The notes below the pieces were generated by a model. That model worked only from the letters and a program-made list of their open reading frames with translations, was not told where the DNA came from and made no database searches. A DNA stretch of 46,554 nucleotides from Theionarchaea archaeon (GTDB lineage: Archaea; Methanobacteriota_B; Thermococci; Methanofastidiosales; SZ-28-30), in assembly GCA_018992565.1 (NCBI GenBank), contig JACVGW010000013.1, forward strand, positions 1-46,554. Reading direction: 5' to 3'. This document shows positions 8,271 to 16,720 of the stretch, one piece after another (position 1 is the first letter of the stretch; the number at the start of each line of letters is the position of its first letter). The translations under genes and the position numbers were made by a program.

Positions 8271-8279
8271 GTTTACATG
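8268..8279. promoter_or_regulatory. Inverted repeat across the antitoxin start codon
   Basis: CATGT-TT-ACATG, a short symmetric site whose left half contains the antitoxin ATG. It is well placed for autorepression, but short enough to arise by chance. Confidence 0.3.
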
Positions 8280-8772
8280 TTGGGGTTTTGTGTACTGAAG
8301 GGTGTCGCTTCCTCAATCTTCAGAATCTTTCGTAAGCCCACATAGGAAAGAAATTAAAAATCCCTTCAGGTTTTCCTGAGAATACAATGACAGGAAATAA
8401 ACAGGACACACAAAAGAGAAACCTATTTCGAGAATTTGAGAATTTCAAATGGGAATAGTATCATCACAAGCCTGGCCCCAATCCCCTTTTCTTCATGGCT
8501 TTCAAGTCTTTTGCCCAGGTCATTCTTTCGTTCACTAATCTTGACTTTGTTCTATGCACGCTTTTGAGTCTCTGCAATCTTAGAATGGACTGAATCCTCT
8601 TTCTCTGCAGCACCTTACGACTTCACAGGACATGTCTTTTCTCTGTTTCTAATAGTTCCTGGATCATTCAGGTCATTACTCAAATATTACAGGTTGCTAT
8701 CTCCCCTGAGAAGTGGAGGGACCGGGAAAAAATCACGTTTGAAAAAGAAAAAAGAAAACAAAGCAAAGAGAT
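8280..8772. other. Intergenic region, no gene seen
   Basis: About 490 bp between the toxin-antitoxin pair and the end of the C25 protease gene. No ORF with a credible start and no RNA gene were recognised. The right end holds the protease gene's T-rich terminator. Confidence 0.5.
8725..8762 (-). terminator. Oligo-T terminator of the first C25 protease gene
   Basis: On the minus strand, three T-runs (TTTTCTTTTTTC, TTTTTC, TTTTTTCCC) follow within 50 nt of the stop codon at 8773. Confidence 0.6.
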
Positions 8773-11361
8773 TTAGTGTCTTTTCACAACGATGCCAAAG
8801 GGCAGAAGCAGCGCCATGAATGACAGCAGGGCGATACTTGCCTTTTTTATGACATTGACAGTAATTTGGTCATCATCCATGAAGGCACCATTGTGATACC
8901 CTTCCGCTCTGATGACGTGACTACCTTCTCCTGATTTCTTGGGTTTCCACAGATACTCAAAAGGTGGTGTGGTATCGGTGTAGGTCAGCGTTTCATCAAT
9001 GAAGAATCTGACCTCATCGATGCCTGATGTATCCACAGTAATGAGTACATGTCCTGAAACTGTTTCGCCATTCTGAGGATGTGTGATGGTCACATAATCT
9101 GGATTGTTGAAGACATTGACAGTTACGGAATCACTGCTTTTGCAGACGCCCGAGACATATCCCTCGATCTCTAGAGTATGGGTACCATCGGAACATAGGG
9201 TAGTGTCCCAGTTGTACTTGAAGGGTGCTGATGTGTCTTCCCCGAAATATGTCCCGTCAATGTACCACTTTACAGAGTCACAGTTGCTGTCAGCAGTACA
9301 TATAACGGTGCCTGAGATGATCTGATCATCTACTGGGTTGTTGATTGTCACATAATACAGAAGGGGAGGGTGCAGTGTAACAGTGACAATATCATTGTCT
9401 TTGTATACGCCAGAACAATAACCTTTCACTTCGATAGTGTAGGTGCCATCGGAGTATTGGGTGGTGTCCCAGTTGTATTGGAAGGGTGGTGTGGTGTCGG
9501 TGGATTTGAGTAAACCATCAATATAGAATTCCACAGTATCAATGCAGCCTGTGGTGGATGTGGTAACAGTGACGGTTTCTGAAACAGTTGCCCCGTTGGC
9601 GGGGTTCGTGATGGTGACAGAGTCATCGGGTGGAGGCTTCTTGGTAAGAAAAGGTGTCTCGGGATCTCCCACCAAGTTCCTCTCGTAGAAGCACCATCTG
9701 TAGGTGGAATTGCCCTGAGCTGAGGACGCCAAGTAGCTTCGTGCTTGATTCAGCATGTCACCGAATCTCTCTTTTCCATCACTCCAAGAAGCTCTGAATT
9801 CATTTATACAGAATTCACCGGAGTACATGCAGGCATCCAGTATGGAGAACCATCCATAGTTATCATTGTAGATTGCTGCAATTGCGCCATTGCCAGGGTC
9901 TTTGACGTATGCTTCTGCCAGGCAGTCGTTGGCCTCGATCTGCCCCGTGATGCAAGCGACACTGGTGGTCCAGGGCCAGAAGGTATTGGTCATACTGGCA
10001 ATGTCTGAATTGTACCAGCTTACTGTACCACCAATTTCGTAGTTGATGTAGTAGACATTGGTGCTTCCATGTCCAATGTGAGCCACTGCCAGAGGATTCT
10101 GGGCCCAGTGAGAGATCCATGCCGCTTTGGTAACAGTACCATCTTCTTCAAAGAGGTAGTCAATGGTGTAGTCATTAGGGATGTAGTCATCACAGCTGAA
10201 GGCTAGGCATCTGGAATCGGGAGTATTACCAGTCTGCACTCTTGACTGGTGGAGCAAGACCCTCTTGGGTTTGTCAGTCTGTTCATAAGCAATGATCTTG
10301 TTCACGAAGTCCTGAGCCTCCGCTACAGTCTCACATGGTGCACGGCCGACAGCCACTTCAGCATACCAGTCCACATCATCTGCGGGCTCACCATAGTAGC
10401 TGTCACCATCTGCATTATGAGTACCATCAAGGTGTGAGAAGTACATGTCTGCCAGCATACCGCTATCAGTGTACCCCCCAGTAGACACATAAAATCCTCG
10501 GTAGGGGACAGCAGCTATGTCTCCTCCCAGCAGGACATACTTCGTACCATTGTCTGTGTACTTGTCAATGATGAAGTTTCTCATCTTCATCTGGTTGTCT
10601 GCACCGCTGTAATTGGCAGCAATCCATGATACGGTGTAAACAGCAGATCCGTTGACAAATGGAGCTTTGAAGTCGGCCAACATCTGGAATGTGGGTTTCA
10701 TAGCATCGTTAGTGATAATAATGTACTCCTCATTCTGCAAGGGGACCGGCATCGGCCCATAGGTCTGCGCCATGTCAGGATTGTCTATAAGCCCTGTAAC
10801 ATCTTCTTTGTCGGCAGGCAATCCTGTATACAGCTCGTTCTTTGCACCCTTTTCGAATTGCACCTCTACAGTCATCTCGGAATAGAATATCACTGTTCCC
10901 GATTGTGGTTTGTACTGGACAGGGAAGAGATGGACATTCAATATTGCAAACCCTCGGCAGTAGTCTATACCGATGACCTGGAATACCTCCTTGGGGTACA
11001 GACTGTCAGAGTTGTATATGTCCTCATTTCGGCCAACTCTCACCGGAATATCACTAAAGGTGCAGGGAGGCTGGCCCCACGCCACAGCAATTCCTGTCTG
11101 AAGGACAGGAGTACTGGTCTTCACTCTTATGTCTTTGACTGTTGTATCCTGTGGTAGCAGAATTCGAGCAGCTCTATATGGAATGAGTGGCTCTCCTGGG
11201 AAGGATTGTAACTGGGAATTCTCAACCAAGAACTTTCCACATCCTCCCATGGTGGGGTTGAACGTGTAGTCAACACTGAACGTGTCATTGGCAAAACCAT
11301 GCACTGGAATACCCAAGCTCACCATCAGAGCAAAAAAGATCAGTATCTTTATACCTTTCAA
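8773..11361 (-). CDS. Secreted C25 (gingipain-family) cysteine protease with three Ig-like domains and a C-terminal membrane anchor
   Basis: The protein (862 aa) has a signal peptide (LKGIKILIFFALMVSLGIPVHGFA), a propeptide-like region, a C25 peptidase domain and three tandem Big_7-type Ig domains (about 580-833, each opening VTI.NP..G and containing V.FYIDG...PF.Y.WDTT). It closes with SIALLSFMALLLPFGIVVKRH, one membrane helix plus a basic tail. Catalytic residues appear as His431 in AHIGHG and Cys470 in SVACITGQ, matching the His-Cys pair of gingipains. The start is a TTG: SD GGAGGTGA lies 5 nt before it, and the paralogue at 40041 has ATG at exactly this position. The track's start (11430) lies above the TATA box. 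It should degrade external protein while anchored at the cell surface. Confidence 0.85.
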   Translation of the reverse strand: MKGIKILIFFALMVSLGIPVHGFANDTFSVDYTFNPTMGGCGKFLVENSQLQSFPGEPLIPYRAARILLPQDTTVKDIRVKTSTPVLQTGIAVAWGQPPCTFSDIPVRVGRNEDIYNSDSLYPKEVFQVIGIDYCRGFAILNVHLFPVQYKPQSGTVIFYSEMTVEVQFEKGAKNELYTGLPADKEDVTGLIDNPDMAQTYGPMPVPLQNEEYIIITNDAMKPTFQMLADFKAPFVNGSAVYTVSWIAANYSGADNQMKMRNFIIDKYTDNGTKYVLLGGDIAAVPYRGFYVSTGGYTDSGMLADMYFSHLDGTHNADGDSYYGEPADDVDWYAEVAVGRAPCETVAEAQDFVNKIIAYEQTDKPKRVLLHQSRVQTGNTPDSRCLAFSCDDYIPNDYTIDYLFEEDGTVTKAAWISHWAQNPLAVAHIGHGSTNVYYINYEIGGTVSWYNSDIASMTNTFWPWTTSVACITGQIEANDCLAEAYVKDPGNGAIAAIYNDNYGWFSILDACMYSGEFCINEFRASWSDGKERFGDMLNQARSYLASSAQGNSTYRWCFYERNLVGDPETPFLTKKPPPDDSVTITNPANGATVSETVTVTTSTTGCIDTVEFYIDGLLKSTDTTPPFQYNWDTTQYSDGTYTIEVKGYCSGVYKDNDIVTVTLHPPLLYYVTINNPVDDQIISGTVICTADSNCDSVKWYIDGTYFGEDTSAPFKYNWDTTLCSDGTHTLEIEGYVSGVCKSSDSVTVNVFNNPDYVTITHPQNGETVSGHVLITVDTSGIDEVRFFIDETLTYTDTTPPFEYLWKPKKSGEGSHVIRAEGYHNGAFMDDDQITVNVIKKASIALLSFMALLLPFGIVVKRH
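8830..9630 (-). repeat. Three tandem Ig-like modules encoded in the protease gene
   Basis: Three ~85-90-residue modules with shared anchors (GYCSGVYKDND / GYVSGVCKSSD / GYHNGAFMDDD at their ends). The first two also share DNA-level similarity around the WDTT..SDGT stretch. The second C25 gene has only two modules, so module number has changed since duplication. Confidence 0.7.
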
Positions 11362-11406
11362 GATTCTCACCTCCAATTCTTTGAATACATATTCTATGTT
11401 TTCATG

Positions 11407-11416
11407 TTTATAAAGA
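11407..11416 (-). promoter_or_regulatory. TATA box of the first C25 protease gene
   Basis: CTTTATAAAC within GAAAATCTTTATAAACA; predicted transcript start near 11388, a leader of about 27 nt with the SD GGAGGTGA. Confidence 0.65.
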
Positions 11417-11635
11417 TTTTCATCATACAATATGATGGAATATTAGGAAATATTCCTGTTGGATTTCTGGAAATTAGCCACTTTCTTCTTGCTTGATTAT
11501 TCAGGAAAAGTCGCATAAAGGTGATCCCAGTCTTCAAGATTCTTCTTTGGTAAGAAAAGGAAGTTGATGTTGCAGATGCAGGGGGACTCCCAAAGGGGTT
11601 AACCCTCCGTGAAAGGGCACAGGGGTAGTATCTCT

Positions 11636-12532
11636 TCAGAAATATCGTATCCATGGGTAGTGAGCAAATACCCTGTGAAACCCAATAGCCTCATAAAACG
11701 TCTGTCCTGAACCCACAAATGCTACCGAAGCCCCCAGAGTCTTGCATCGTCTCAAGCCCTCCAGTACTGCAGCTTTCCCCAGTCCCATGAACCGATAATC
11801 TGGATCAGTAGCCACAGGTTCAACATATGCAACCCTGTTGACTTTCTCATACCACATTCCCGCATAAGAAACAAATTCCCCTTCAGGAGACTCTACCACA
11901 ATATTCAAGTCCTTCCTGAAGTTGGGGGCTGACTGCACCCTTTTCCGAAATTCTATCAAATCAGCAGGCACTTCTCCCGGATGGTTGAACCCACGGTATA
12001 AGACTCTGTTCACTTTACTGAGGTCGTTATCATCTTCCAGACTCTTAAGATGAAATCCCTCCTGTAATATAATCTGAGGAAATGGATCCACCATTGCAGA
12101 CTGTGAGGAGTACTCAGGGGAATTCGCATCCTGTCTGTAACCACGTGATCCAGCAACAGCCTCAAATTCTGAGTCGATATCACTAATAAAGGCCCTGATG
12201 TGCCGCCTTCCATTGCTCAATTCCGCAGAAAGATGAGTTTCAGCGTACTCGAGCATTTCCAATTTCAACTGAGTGAAATCTGGATGAATCTCGAAGTAGA
12301 CAGTACCGAATCGGTCTTCTATATGTGCCACACCCACAATATCTCCTGAATCCTCCCAGATGCCAAATCGTCTCAAATCAGGCTCTTTCAAATCATACGT
12401 GTAGTGCATGTACTCCCATCGGGGCTGCAGCCAGTTTGCAGACTTTTCACCCGGCACGTAGGTTGCAATCAGGAAATCTCCTACTCTTGCGAAGTCTTCT
12501 GAATGTCTGTAAGCTCTGACTTTGACACTCAT
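11636..12532 (-). CDS. GNAT-family acetyltransferase with two GNAT-like halves
   Basis: At 298 aa the protein is about twice a single GNAT domain. The C-terminal half (about 150-298) has clear hallmarks: VAYVEPVATDPDYRFMGLGKAAV, where RFMGLGKA is the acetyl-CoA pyrophosphate loop, and FYEAIGFHRVF, the usual final strand-helix. The N-terminal half has the fold-like pattern IVGVAHIEDRFGTVYFEIHPDF but no acetyl-CoA loop, so it is probably a non-catalytic repeat. Substrate unknown. It is the last gene of a three-gene run with the DUF3795 and DUF6144-like genes (40 nt gap). Confidence 0.75.
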   Translation of the reverse strand: MSVKVRAYRHSEDFARVGDFLIATYVPGEKSANWLQPRWEYMHYTYDLKEPDLRRFGIWEDSGDIVGVAHIEDRFGTVYFEIHPDFTQLKLEMLEYAETHLSAELSNGRRHIRAFISDIDSEFEAVAGSRGYRQDANSPEYSSQSAMVDPFPQIILQEGFHLKSLEDDNDLSKVNRVLYRGFNHPGEVPADLIEFRKRVQSAPNFRKDLNIVVESPEGEFVSYAGMWYEKVNRVAYVEPVATDPDYRFMGLGKAAVLEGLRRCKTLGASVAFVGSGQTFYEAIGFHRVFAHYPWIRYF

Positions 12533-12572
12533 GCCATCATCTCACTATGAGTGTATGCTCCAGCCTGCCACA

Positions 12573-13037
12573 CTACCTATCACCTGCCTCATCCCAGTAG
12601 CAGTGTCTTTTTCCCTTGCTCAACCACTCTTCAAGCCCCATCTCTTTGATGTCTTTTAGATTCCTCATGTTGGATTCGTAATGGAGTCCATTGAACTTGG
12701 ATTTTAGGAGGTTGCAGGTCTCCAGTTCATCACATTCATAGCATGCGAAGAATCCTTTCTTCCTGCAGCATTTCGCAATGTGACAGAATACCTCCTCACC
12801 TTTTCTTTCTCTGCAGATTTTTGGACACCTCAGGTGAGTCATGAAGGTGAGCATCTCATAAAATTCCCAGTACTTCTCACCCTGTTCAGGGAACACACAT
12901 TGTATTGTCTGATTAACCTTATGAGTATCAACAACCACTTTCAGGCTATCTGCTGTATCTGCAAGTACCCCTGTGTAGCCGAGACAATCACCACAATATC
13001 CTCCGCAATATGCAAGCAATTCCTTTCTTTCCATCAT
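12573..13037 (-). CDS. DUF3795 Cys-rich protein
   Basis: Begins MMERKELLAYCGGYCGDCLGYTG; the CGxYCGxC..Y.G opening is diagnostic for DUF3795. Further cysteines come in pairs (LRCPKICRER, CHIAKCCRKKGFFACYECDELETC), as in a zinc- or cluster-binding protein. Length (154 aa) is normal. An SD-like GGGGGAGGAG precedes the start. Function of the family is unknown. It lies in a same-strand run with another Cys-rich protein upstream and GNAT downstream. Confidence 0.8.
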   Translation of the reverse strand: MMERKELLAYCGGYCGDCLGYTGVLADTADSLKVVVDTHKVNQTIQCVFPEQGEKYWEFYEMLTFMTHLRCPKICRERKGEEVFCHIAKCCRKKGFFACYECDELETCNLLKSKFNGLHYESNMRNLKDIKEMGLEEWLSKGKRHCYWDEAGDR

Positions 13038-13093
13038 GTAGGGTTCTCCTCCCCCTGGATAGATATATCCCCAAGAAGGATGTCCATAATTCG

Positions 13094-13786
13094 TTACTCA
13101 GGAAGATGAATCGCTATTTCACAGCACTCGTCACCGGCAAGAACTGATTTCAGCAACTCCACATCGACTGGTTTCTGAAGTACATATTCCCAGATACCCT
13201 TATAGAACCCTGCTCCGCAATAGCAGTATGTTGGTGAGATAGTGATCCCTGATTGTACAGCATCTCTGACTCGTGGACAATGGCAGTACAGTGCTCTCCT
13301 CTTTGCCGGGTCCTTTTCTTCCATGTATTCTGTGATATAGCCGCTCTTAGGTATCTTTGTGGCAATGATGGTATTCCCTTTCTTGATTCCTGCCAGCCCC
13401 CATCCTCCGGTTATGATTTCATTGATGATATGATCCTCCAATCCTAACTCATCCCTCAGGAACAACTCAAATTGGTTCTGCAGCATTTGATGAACAGTGT
13501 CAATGTCCTGCGTTTCTTCAAATATTCTTCTGATTTCTCGTAACTGGGATGTGGGGTATTGACATGCACACCCAGTCATGATGTCTTTCCGATTCTTCTC
13601 TTCAACCAGGGAATCAAGAAGTTCCATGGCCCCCTTTGACCACCTGATTACGTCCTCTCGATTAGAGGTCACAGAGAAATTCTCACTGCCTGTCATAATC
13701 TTCTCCCTGACGTTTCTTTCAGCTTTTTCATCTAGCTGTCGAGAGAATTTAGCCAGCCATGCCTTCTCAAAATCCTCTTCCCTCAT
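13094..13786 (-). CDS. Cys-rich protein resembling the DUF6144 family
   Basis: The C-terminal half carries conserved-looking cysteine groups: MTGCACQYPTSQL (about 75), YCHCPRVRDAV (about 165), TYCYCGAGFYKGIWEYV (about 188) and GDECCEIAIHLP at the end. The tail resembles V4R-type or ligand-sensing domains whose last strand reads GDECC.F.I. I start it at 13786 (MREEDFEKAW), because a TATA-like box (GCATATTTAAGG, 13834-13846) lies inside the longer ORF of the track and predicts a transcript start near 13815. The family assignment is from memory of the motif pattern and is tentative. Cluster or metal binding is likely. Confidence 0.55.
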   Translation of the reverse strand: MREEDFEKAWLAKFSRQLDEKAERNVREKIMTGSENFSVTSNREDVIRWSKGAMELLDSLVEEKNRKDIMTGCACQYPTSQLREIRRIFEETQDIDTVHQMLQNQFELFLRDELGLEDHIINEIITGGWGLAGIKKGNTIIATKIPKSGYITEYMEEKDPAKRRALYCHCPRVRDAVQSGITISPTYCYCGAGFYKGIWEYVLQKPVDVELLKSVLAGDECCEIAIHLPE

Positions 13787-13833
13787 GACATCACTCTCGC
13801 TTTTCCTAGGTATAGAATCGGTAAGAAAGGATA

Positions 13834-13846
13834 CCTTAAATATGCT
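13834..13846 (-). promoter_or_regulatory. TATA-like box of the DUF6144-like gene
   Basis: AGCATATTTAAGG on the minus strand, about 54 nt before the ATG at 13786. Confidence 0.45.
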
Positions 13847-13910
13847 TTCATGACTTGAAATTTCTCTTAAGAACTCACTGTCTGCTCCAATTGACATTCG
13901 GATGAATCAC

Positions 13911-13939
13911 AAGAAGAAAAGGCAAAAAAAGAAAAAAAT
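13911..13939 (-). terminator. Oligo-T terminator after the OPT gene
   Basis: Minus strand TATTTTTTTCTTTTTTTGCC then TTTTCTTCTT directly after the stop at 13943. Confidence 0.65.
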
Positions 13940-13942
13940 AGA

Positions 13943-15667
13943 TTATCTTGATCTCCTTATCATGTACACTCCTGTGGTTATCACCAGAAGCACCACAAAG
14001 ACCAGCAGCAATACCTGAAGAGACATCACCCTAGACAATCCAGCCACGAAAATCGCACCAGATACAAACCCTGCAATACCTTCTCCTCCCATCAGCCCTG
14101 CAGCAGTCAGAATACCTTCCTGAGTAACGTGGGGTGCCTTCCTATCTGTATACCATCGGATAATCCCGCCAATAAAGAACAGGAATCCAAAGGTCAACCC
14201 CAGGAACATGCCAATACCGAAGGCCATGAAGGATACGGGAAGGGTTTTCTTGGTGGCTCTCTGCAGGACTTCCAGCACAAAAGCAATACCAAACCCGGTC
14301 AGGAACACTGAAGGATACTTGAACCCAAAAATGCTGCCAGCCACCAGGACTGCCTGAGGCGCGGGCATCTCGGGAGTGAACAGAACAGCAGAGTAACCCT
14401 CGACGATAATCTTCAATATGATGGGGGCCATAATTCCTGCTGCAATAGCGCAGATGAAGTCAACTTTTATGATGTCTTTGGGCCGAGTATTGAGAATCTG
14501 AGCAGATTTGTAGTCATGGCCGATATCTCCCGCCAGAGCTGCTGCTACAGATACAAAGCACACCAGCATGAAAGCAGGTAAGTATCCCAATTCCTTGTCC
14601 ACAGCTGCATATATACCCAAACAGAGCAGTCCAATAATAATTCCGAATTGCTCTAATGGGTCAATATTTGTCTCTCCTGTCATTCGGGCAGCTACCGTGG
14701 CCATGATCCAGACGCCGGCCACTGATAGAATCGATGCGAGTACAGGAACACCCACTGCCACCAGGACCAAAAAGGCAATTACTGACCCAATCGGGGTAAA
14801 CCGGGTATACCAGGGAGCTCCTTTCCACCTGAACAATGGCAAGAAGATAGCTTTCGCCTTGGGAATGACGTATCCGACAAAGAACCCAACTCCTGAGCCA
14901 AGGACAAATCCCATTCCCAACTCTTGAACCAGTGTCCCTCCATCACCTGTAAATCCTGTGTGAACCAAGTAGGGAATGATAATCACCCAGCCAATGACTG
15001 ATCCTAGAAACCAAGAATTCACTGATGCTTTAGGTCCCAGTATGTATCCTATCCCCACACCCAATGGCATGGGATAGAGCGTGAAATAAATACCATATAC
15101 TGCCAGACCAGTAAGGGCAATCCCTCCAGGAAACCACAAATCTCTGGACAGTGCAAAAATACCTGTCAGCAAACCCACGAAGGCTACCAGATACGCATGG
15201 GTTCCCCCATGGAACTCTGCTTTCAGGACTTCTGCTCCTGCAGCCCCTGAGGGATAGGGAAGATTCTCTTCGTCAATGAAAGCTCTTCTCACGGGGATGG
15301 AGAGCAGCACTCCAAGAGCACCACCTGTGATACAGATCAAAGCCAGGGCCCACCATGAGGGCAATGGAATAGAGAGGCCTTTTGTCTGCTGTAGATATAT
15401 GATCCCCGGTATGGTGAACACTACTCCTGATGCCATCAATCCACCGATTGTTCCTCCTGCTTGTGCCACATTGATTTCATGAATGGAGGTCTTGAACATT
15501 TTGAGGGCAGCACCAGCTACAATGACAGAGAAAATGATGGGCCAGGGAAGGGCACCAATCTTGAGAGCAATGTATGAAGAAGTTGCAACTAGAAGTATGG
15601 TCAACATAACTGCAATTCCTAGCGCACGAATTGTGAATCCGCTTTCTCCTTGCTCTTCTGGAATCAT
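13943..15667 (-). CDS. OPT-family oligopeptide transporter
   Basis: A 574-aa polytopic membrane protein with about 14 hydrophobic stretches. Family marks: FTIRALGIAVMLTILLVATSSYIALKIGALPWPI at the N-terminus, NVAQAGGTIGGLMASGVVFTIPG, LPYPSGAAGAEVLKA, and the closing VTQEGILTAAGLMGGEGIAGF. The family takes up oligopeptides or metal chelates driven by an ion gradient. A TATA box at 15696-15708 gives a leader of about 10 nt. Together with two secreted proteases in the window it suggests peptide feeding; the actual substrate cannot be read from sequence. Confidence 0.85.
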   Translation of the reverse strand: MIPEEQGESGFTIRALGIAVMLTILLVATSSYIALKIGALPWPIIFSVIVAGAALKMFKTSIHEINVAQAGGTIGGLMASGVVFTIPGIIYLQQTKGLSIPLPSWWALALICITGGALGVLLSIPVRRAFIDEENLPYPSGAAGAEVLKAEFHGGTHAYLVAFVGLLTGIFALSRDLWFPGGIALTGLAVYGIYFTLYPMPLGVGIGYILGPKASVNSWFLGSVIGWVIIIPYLVHTGFTGDGGTLVQELGMGFVLGSGVGFFVGYVIPKAKAIFLPLFRWKGAPWYTRFTPIGSVIAFLVLVAVGVPVLASILSVAGVWIMATVAARMTGETNIDPLEQFGIIIGLLCLGIYAAVDKELGYLPAFMLVCFVSVAAALAGDIGHDYKSAQILNTRPKDIIKVDFICAIAAGIMAPIILKIIVEGYSAVLFTPEMPAPQAVLVAGSIFGFKYPSVFLTGFGIAFVLEVLQRATKKTLPVSFMAFGIGMFLGLTFGFLFFIGGIIRWYTDRKAPHVTQEGILTAAGLMGGEGIAGFVSGAIFVAGLSRVMSLQVLLLVFVVLLVITTGVYMIRRSR

Positions 15668-15695
15668 GCAATCACCGCATCCCGGCTCGACAATT

Positions 15696-15708
15696 GATTA
15701 TATAAACG
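15696..15708 (-). promoter_or_regulatory. TATA box of the OPT gene
   Basis: CGTTTATATAATC on the minus strand, about 35 nt from the start codon. Confidence 0.6.
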
Positions 15709-15813
15709 TTTTGTAAAAAGTATATAGAAGACTGAAATCTTCTATAGTATGTATAGAGTCCAGGAATTGGTGGACCACCCTGAGCAAAAATTGATGAACT
15801 GCCAGCAGCACAC

Positions 15814-15821
15814 CTTTTTAA
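15814..15821 (+). promoter_or_regulatory. TATA-like box of uppP
   Basis: CTTTTTAA centred about 26 nt before the ATG at 15844, consistent with a leaderless message. Confidence 0.5.
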
Positions 15822-15843
15822 CTGAAAGCGAATTCTGAATACC

Positions 15844-16608
15844 ATGGCTGACATTGTCTTCTTTTTTGTGCTGGGTGTCATTCAGGGTATTCTGGAATGG
15901 CTCCCCGTCTCAAGTTCGGGAAATATCACACTGCTTCTGGTCAACGTATCTCATGTCTCCTTCTCTGAAGCAGTGAGAGTATCTTTCTTTCTACATGCTG
16001 GCACAATGCTGTCCGTAATAGTAAAATTCAGACAGAGACTATACGAACTAGCGAAAGAGGTTATGTACAGAGAGAAAACGCCATTTGTATATTTCTATGT
16101 GGTGGCCACTCTGCTCTCGTGCCTCATTGGTGTGACATTCTACTGGCTGCTGGAGCTTGAAATACCAGATATGGTAGGTTCCCTCTTGATTGCATTCTTC
16201 CTGATTATTACAGGAATAATCATCAGGACTAGAAAAGAAGGATTGAAGACAATGCAGGAACCAACACTCAAAGATGCATGCCTGGTGGGCATAGCCCAGG
16301 GGGTTGCAGTCATTCCTGGAATATCCCGGAGTGGGACCACCATTGCAGCTCTGCTTTCACGGGGTATAAACCAAAAGGATGCACTTGAAACTTCATTTCT
16401 GCTGTCAATTCCTCCCGTTTTGGGGTTGATGATCCTGACATTTTCTGGATTTCAGCCTGTATATCTCCTCAGTCTAGTGGTTTCTTTTGCATTCAGCCTT
16501 GTATCCATGGAAATTCTCTTGAGAGCAGCCAGGAAGCTTGATTTCAGCTGGTTTTGTTTTGCTGTTGCACTGATGACTATCCTGATTGTGGGTGTACAGG
16601 TTGTGTAG
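15844..16608 (+). CDS. uppP: UppP/BacA family polyprenyl-diphosphate phosphatase
   Basis: A 254-aa membrane protein with both active-site motifs of the family: GVIQGILEWLPVSSSGN (residues 11-27, the E-rich/SSSxN motif) and VIPGISRSGTT (about 155-165). About seven to eight hydrophobic helices follow the normal pattern. In bacteria it dephosphorylates undecaprenyl diphosphate; in archaea the natural substrate is presumably the dolichyl-type carrier used in surface glycosylation, but this is inferred. It is convergent with korA. Confidence 0.85.
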   Translation: MADIVFFFVLGVIQGILEWLPVSSSGNITLLLVNVSHVSFSEAVRVSFFLHAGTMLSVIVKFRQRLYELAKEVMYREKTPFVYFYVVATLLSCLIGVTFYWLLELEIPDMVGSLLIAFFLIITGIIIRTRKEGLKTMQEPTLKDACLVGIAQGVAVIPGISRSGTTIAALLSRGINQKDALETSFLLSIPPVLGLMILTFSGFQPVYLLSLVVSFAFSLVSMEILLRAARKLDFSWFCFAVALMTILIVGVQVV

Positions 16609-16651
16609 TCCGGATTCGTCCAGATAACTGAGCTCTGGGGCAAATTGTAGC

Positions 16652-16664
16652 TAAAAAAAGAAGT
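16652..16664 (-). terminator. Oligo-T terminator of the hdrA-hdrCB-korDA operon
   Basis: Minus strand CTTCTTTTTTTAG about 60 nt after the korA stop. Confidence 0.5.
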
Positions 16665-16720
16665 GGCTGAGCTCATCAGTCTGAGCACAGCGTCTCCACC
16701 TACAGAACATTACATGGTCA

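Noticed and set aside
8773-8850. PGF-CTERM archaeosortase tail on the C25 proteases
   Set aside because: No PGF tripeptide or known sorting motif precedes the helix; an ordinary membrane anchor explains it.
8830-9630. CRISPR-like or satellite repeat
   Set aside because: The repetition is protein-level Ig modules in frame with the protease gene, without constant short repeats and spacers.
11394-11654. 86-aa minus-strand ORF between the C25 protease and GNAT genes
   Set aside because: It spans the protease promoter and has a composition typical of noncoding frames; no SD.
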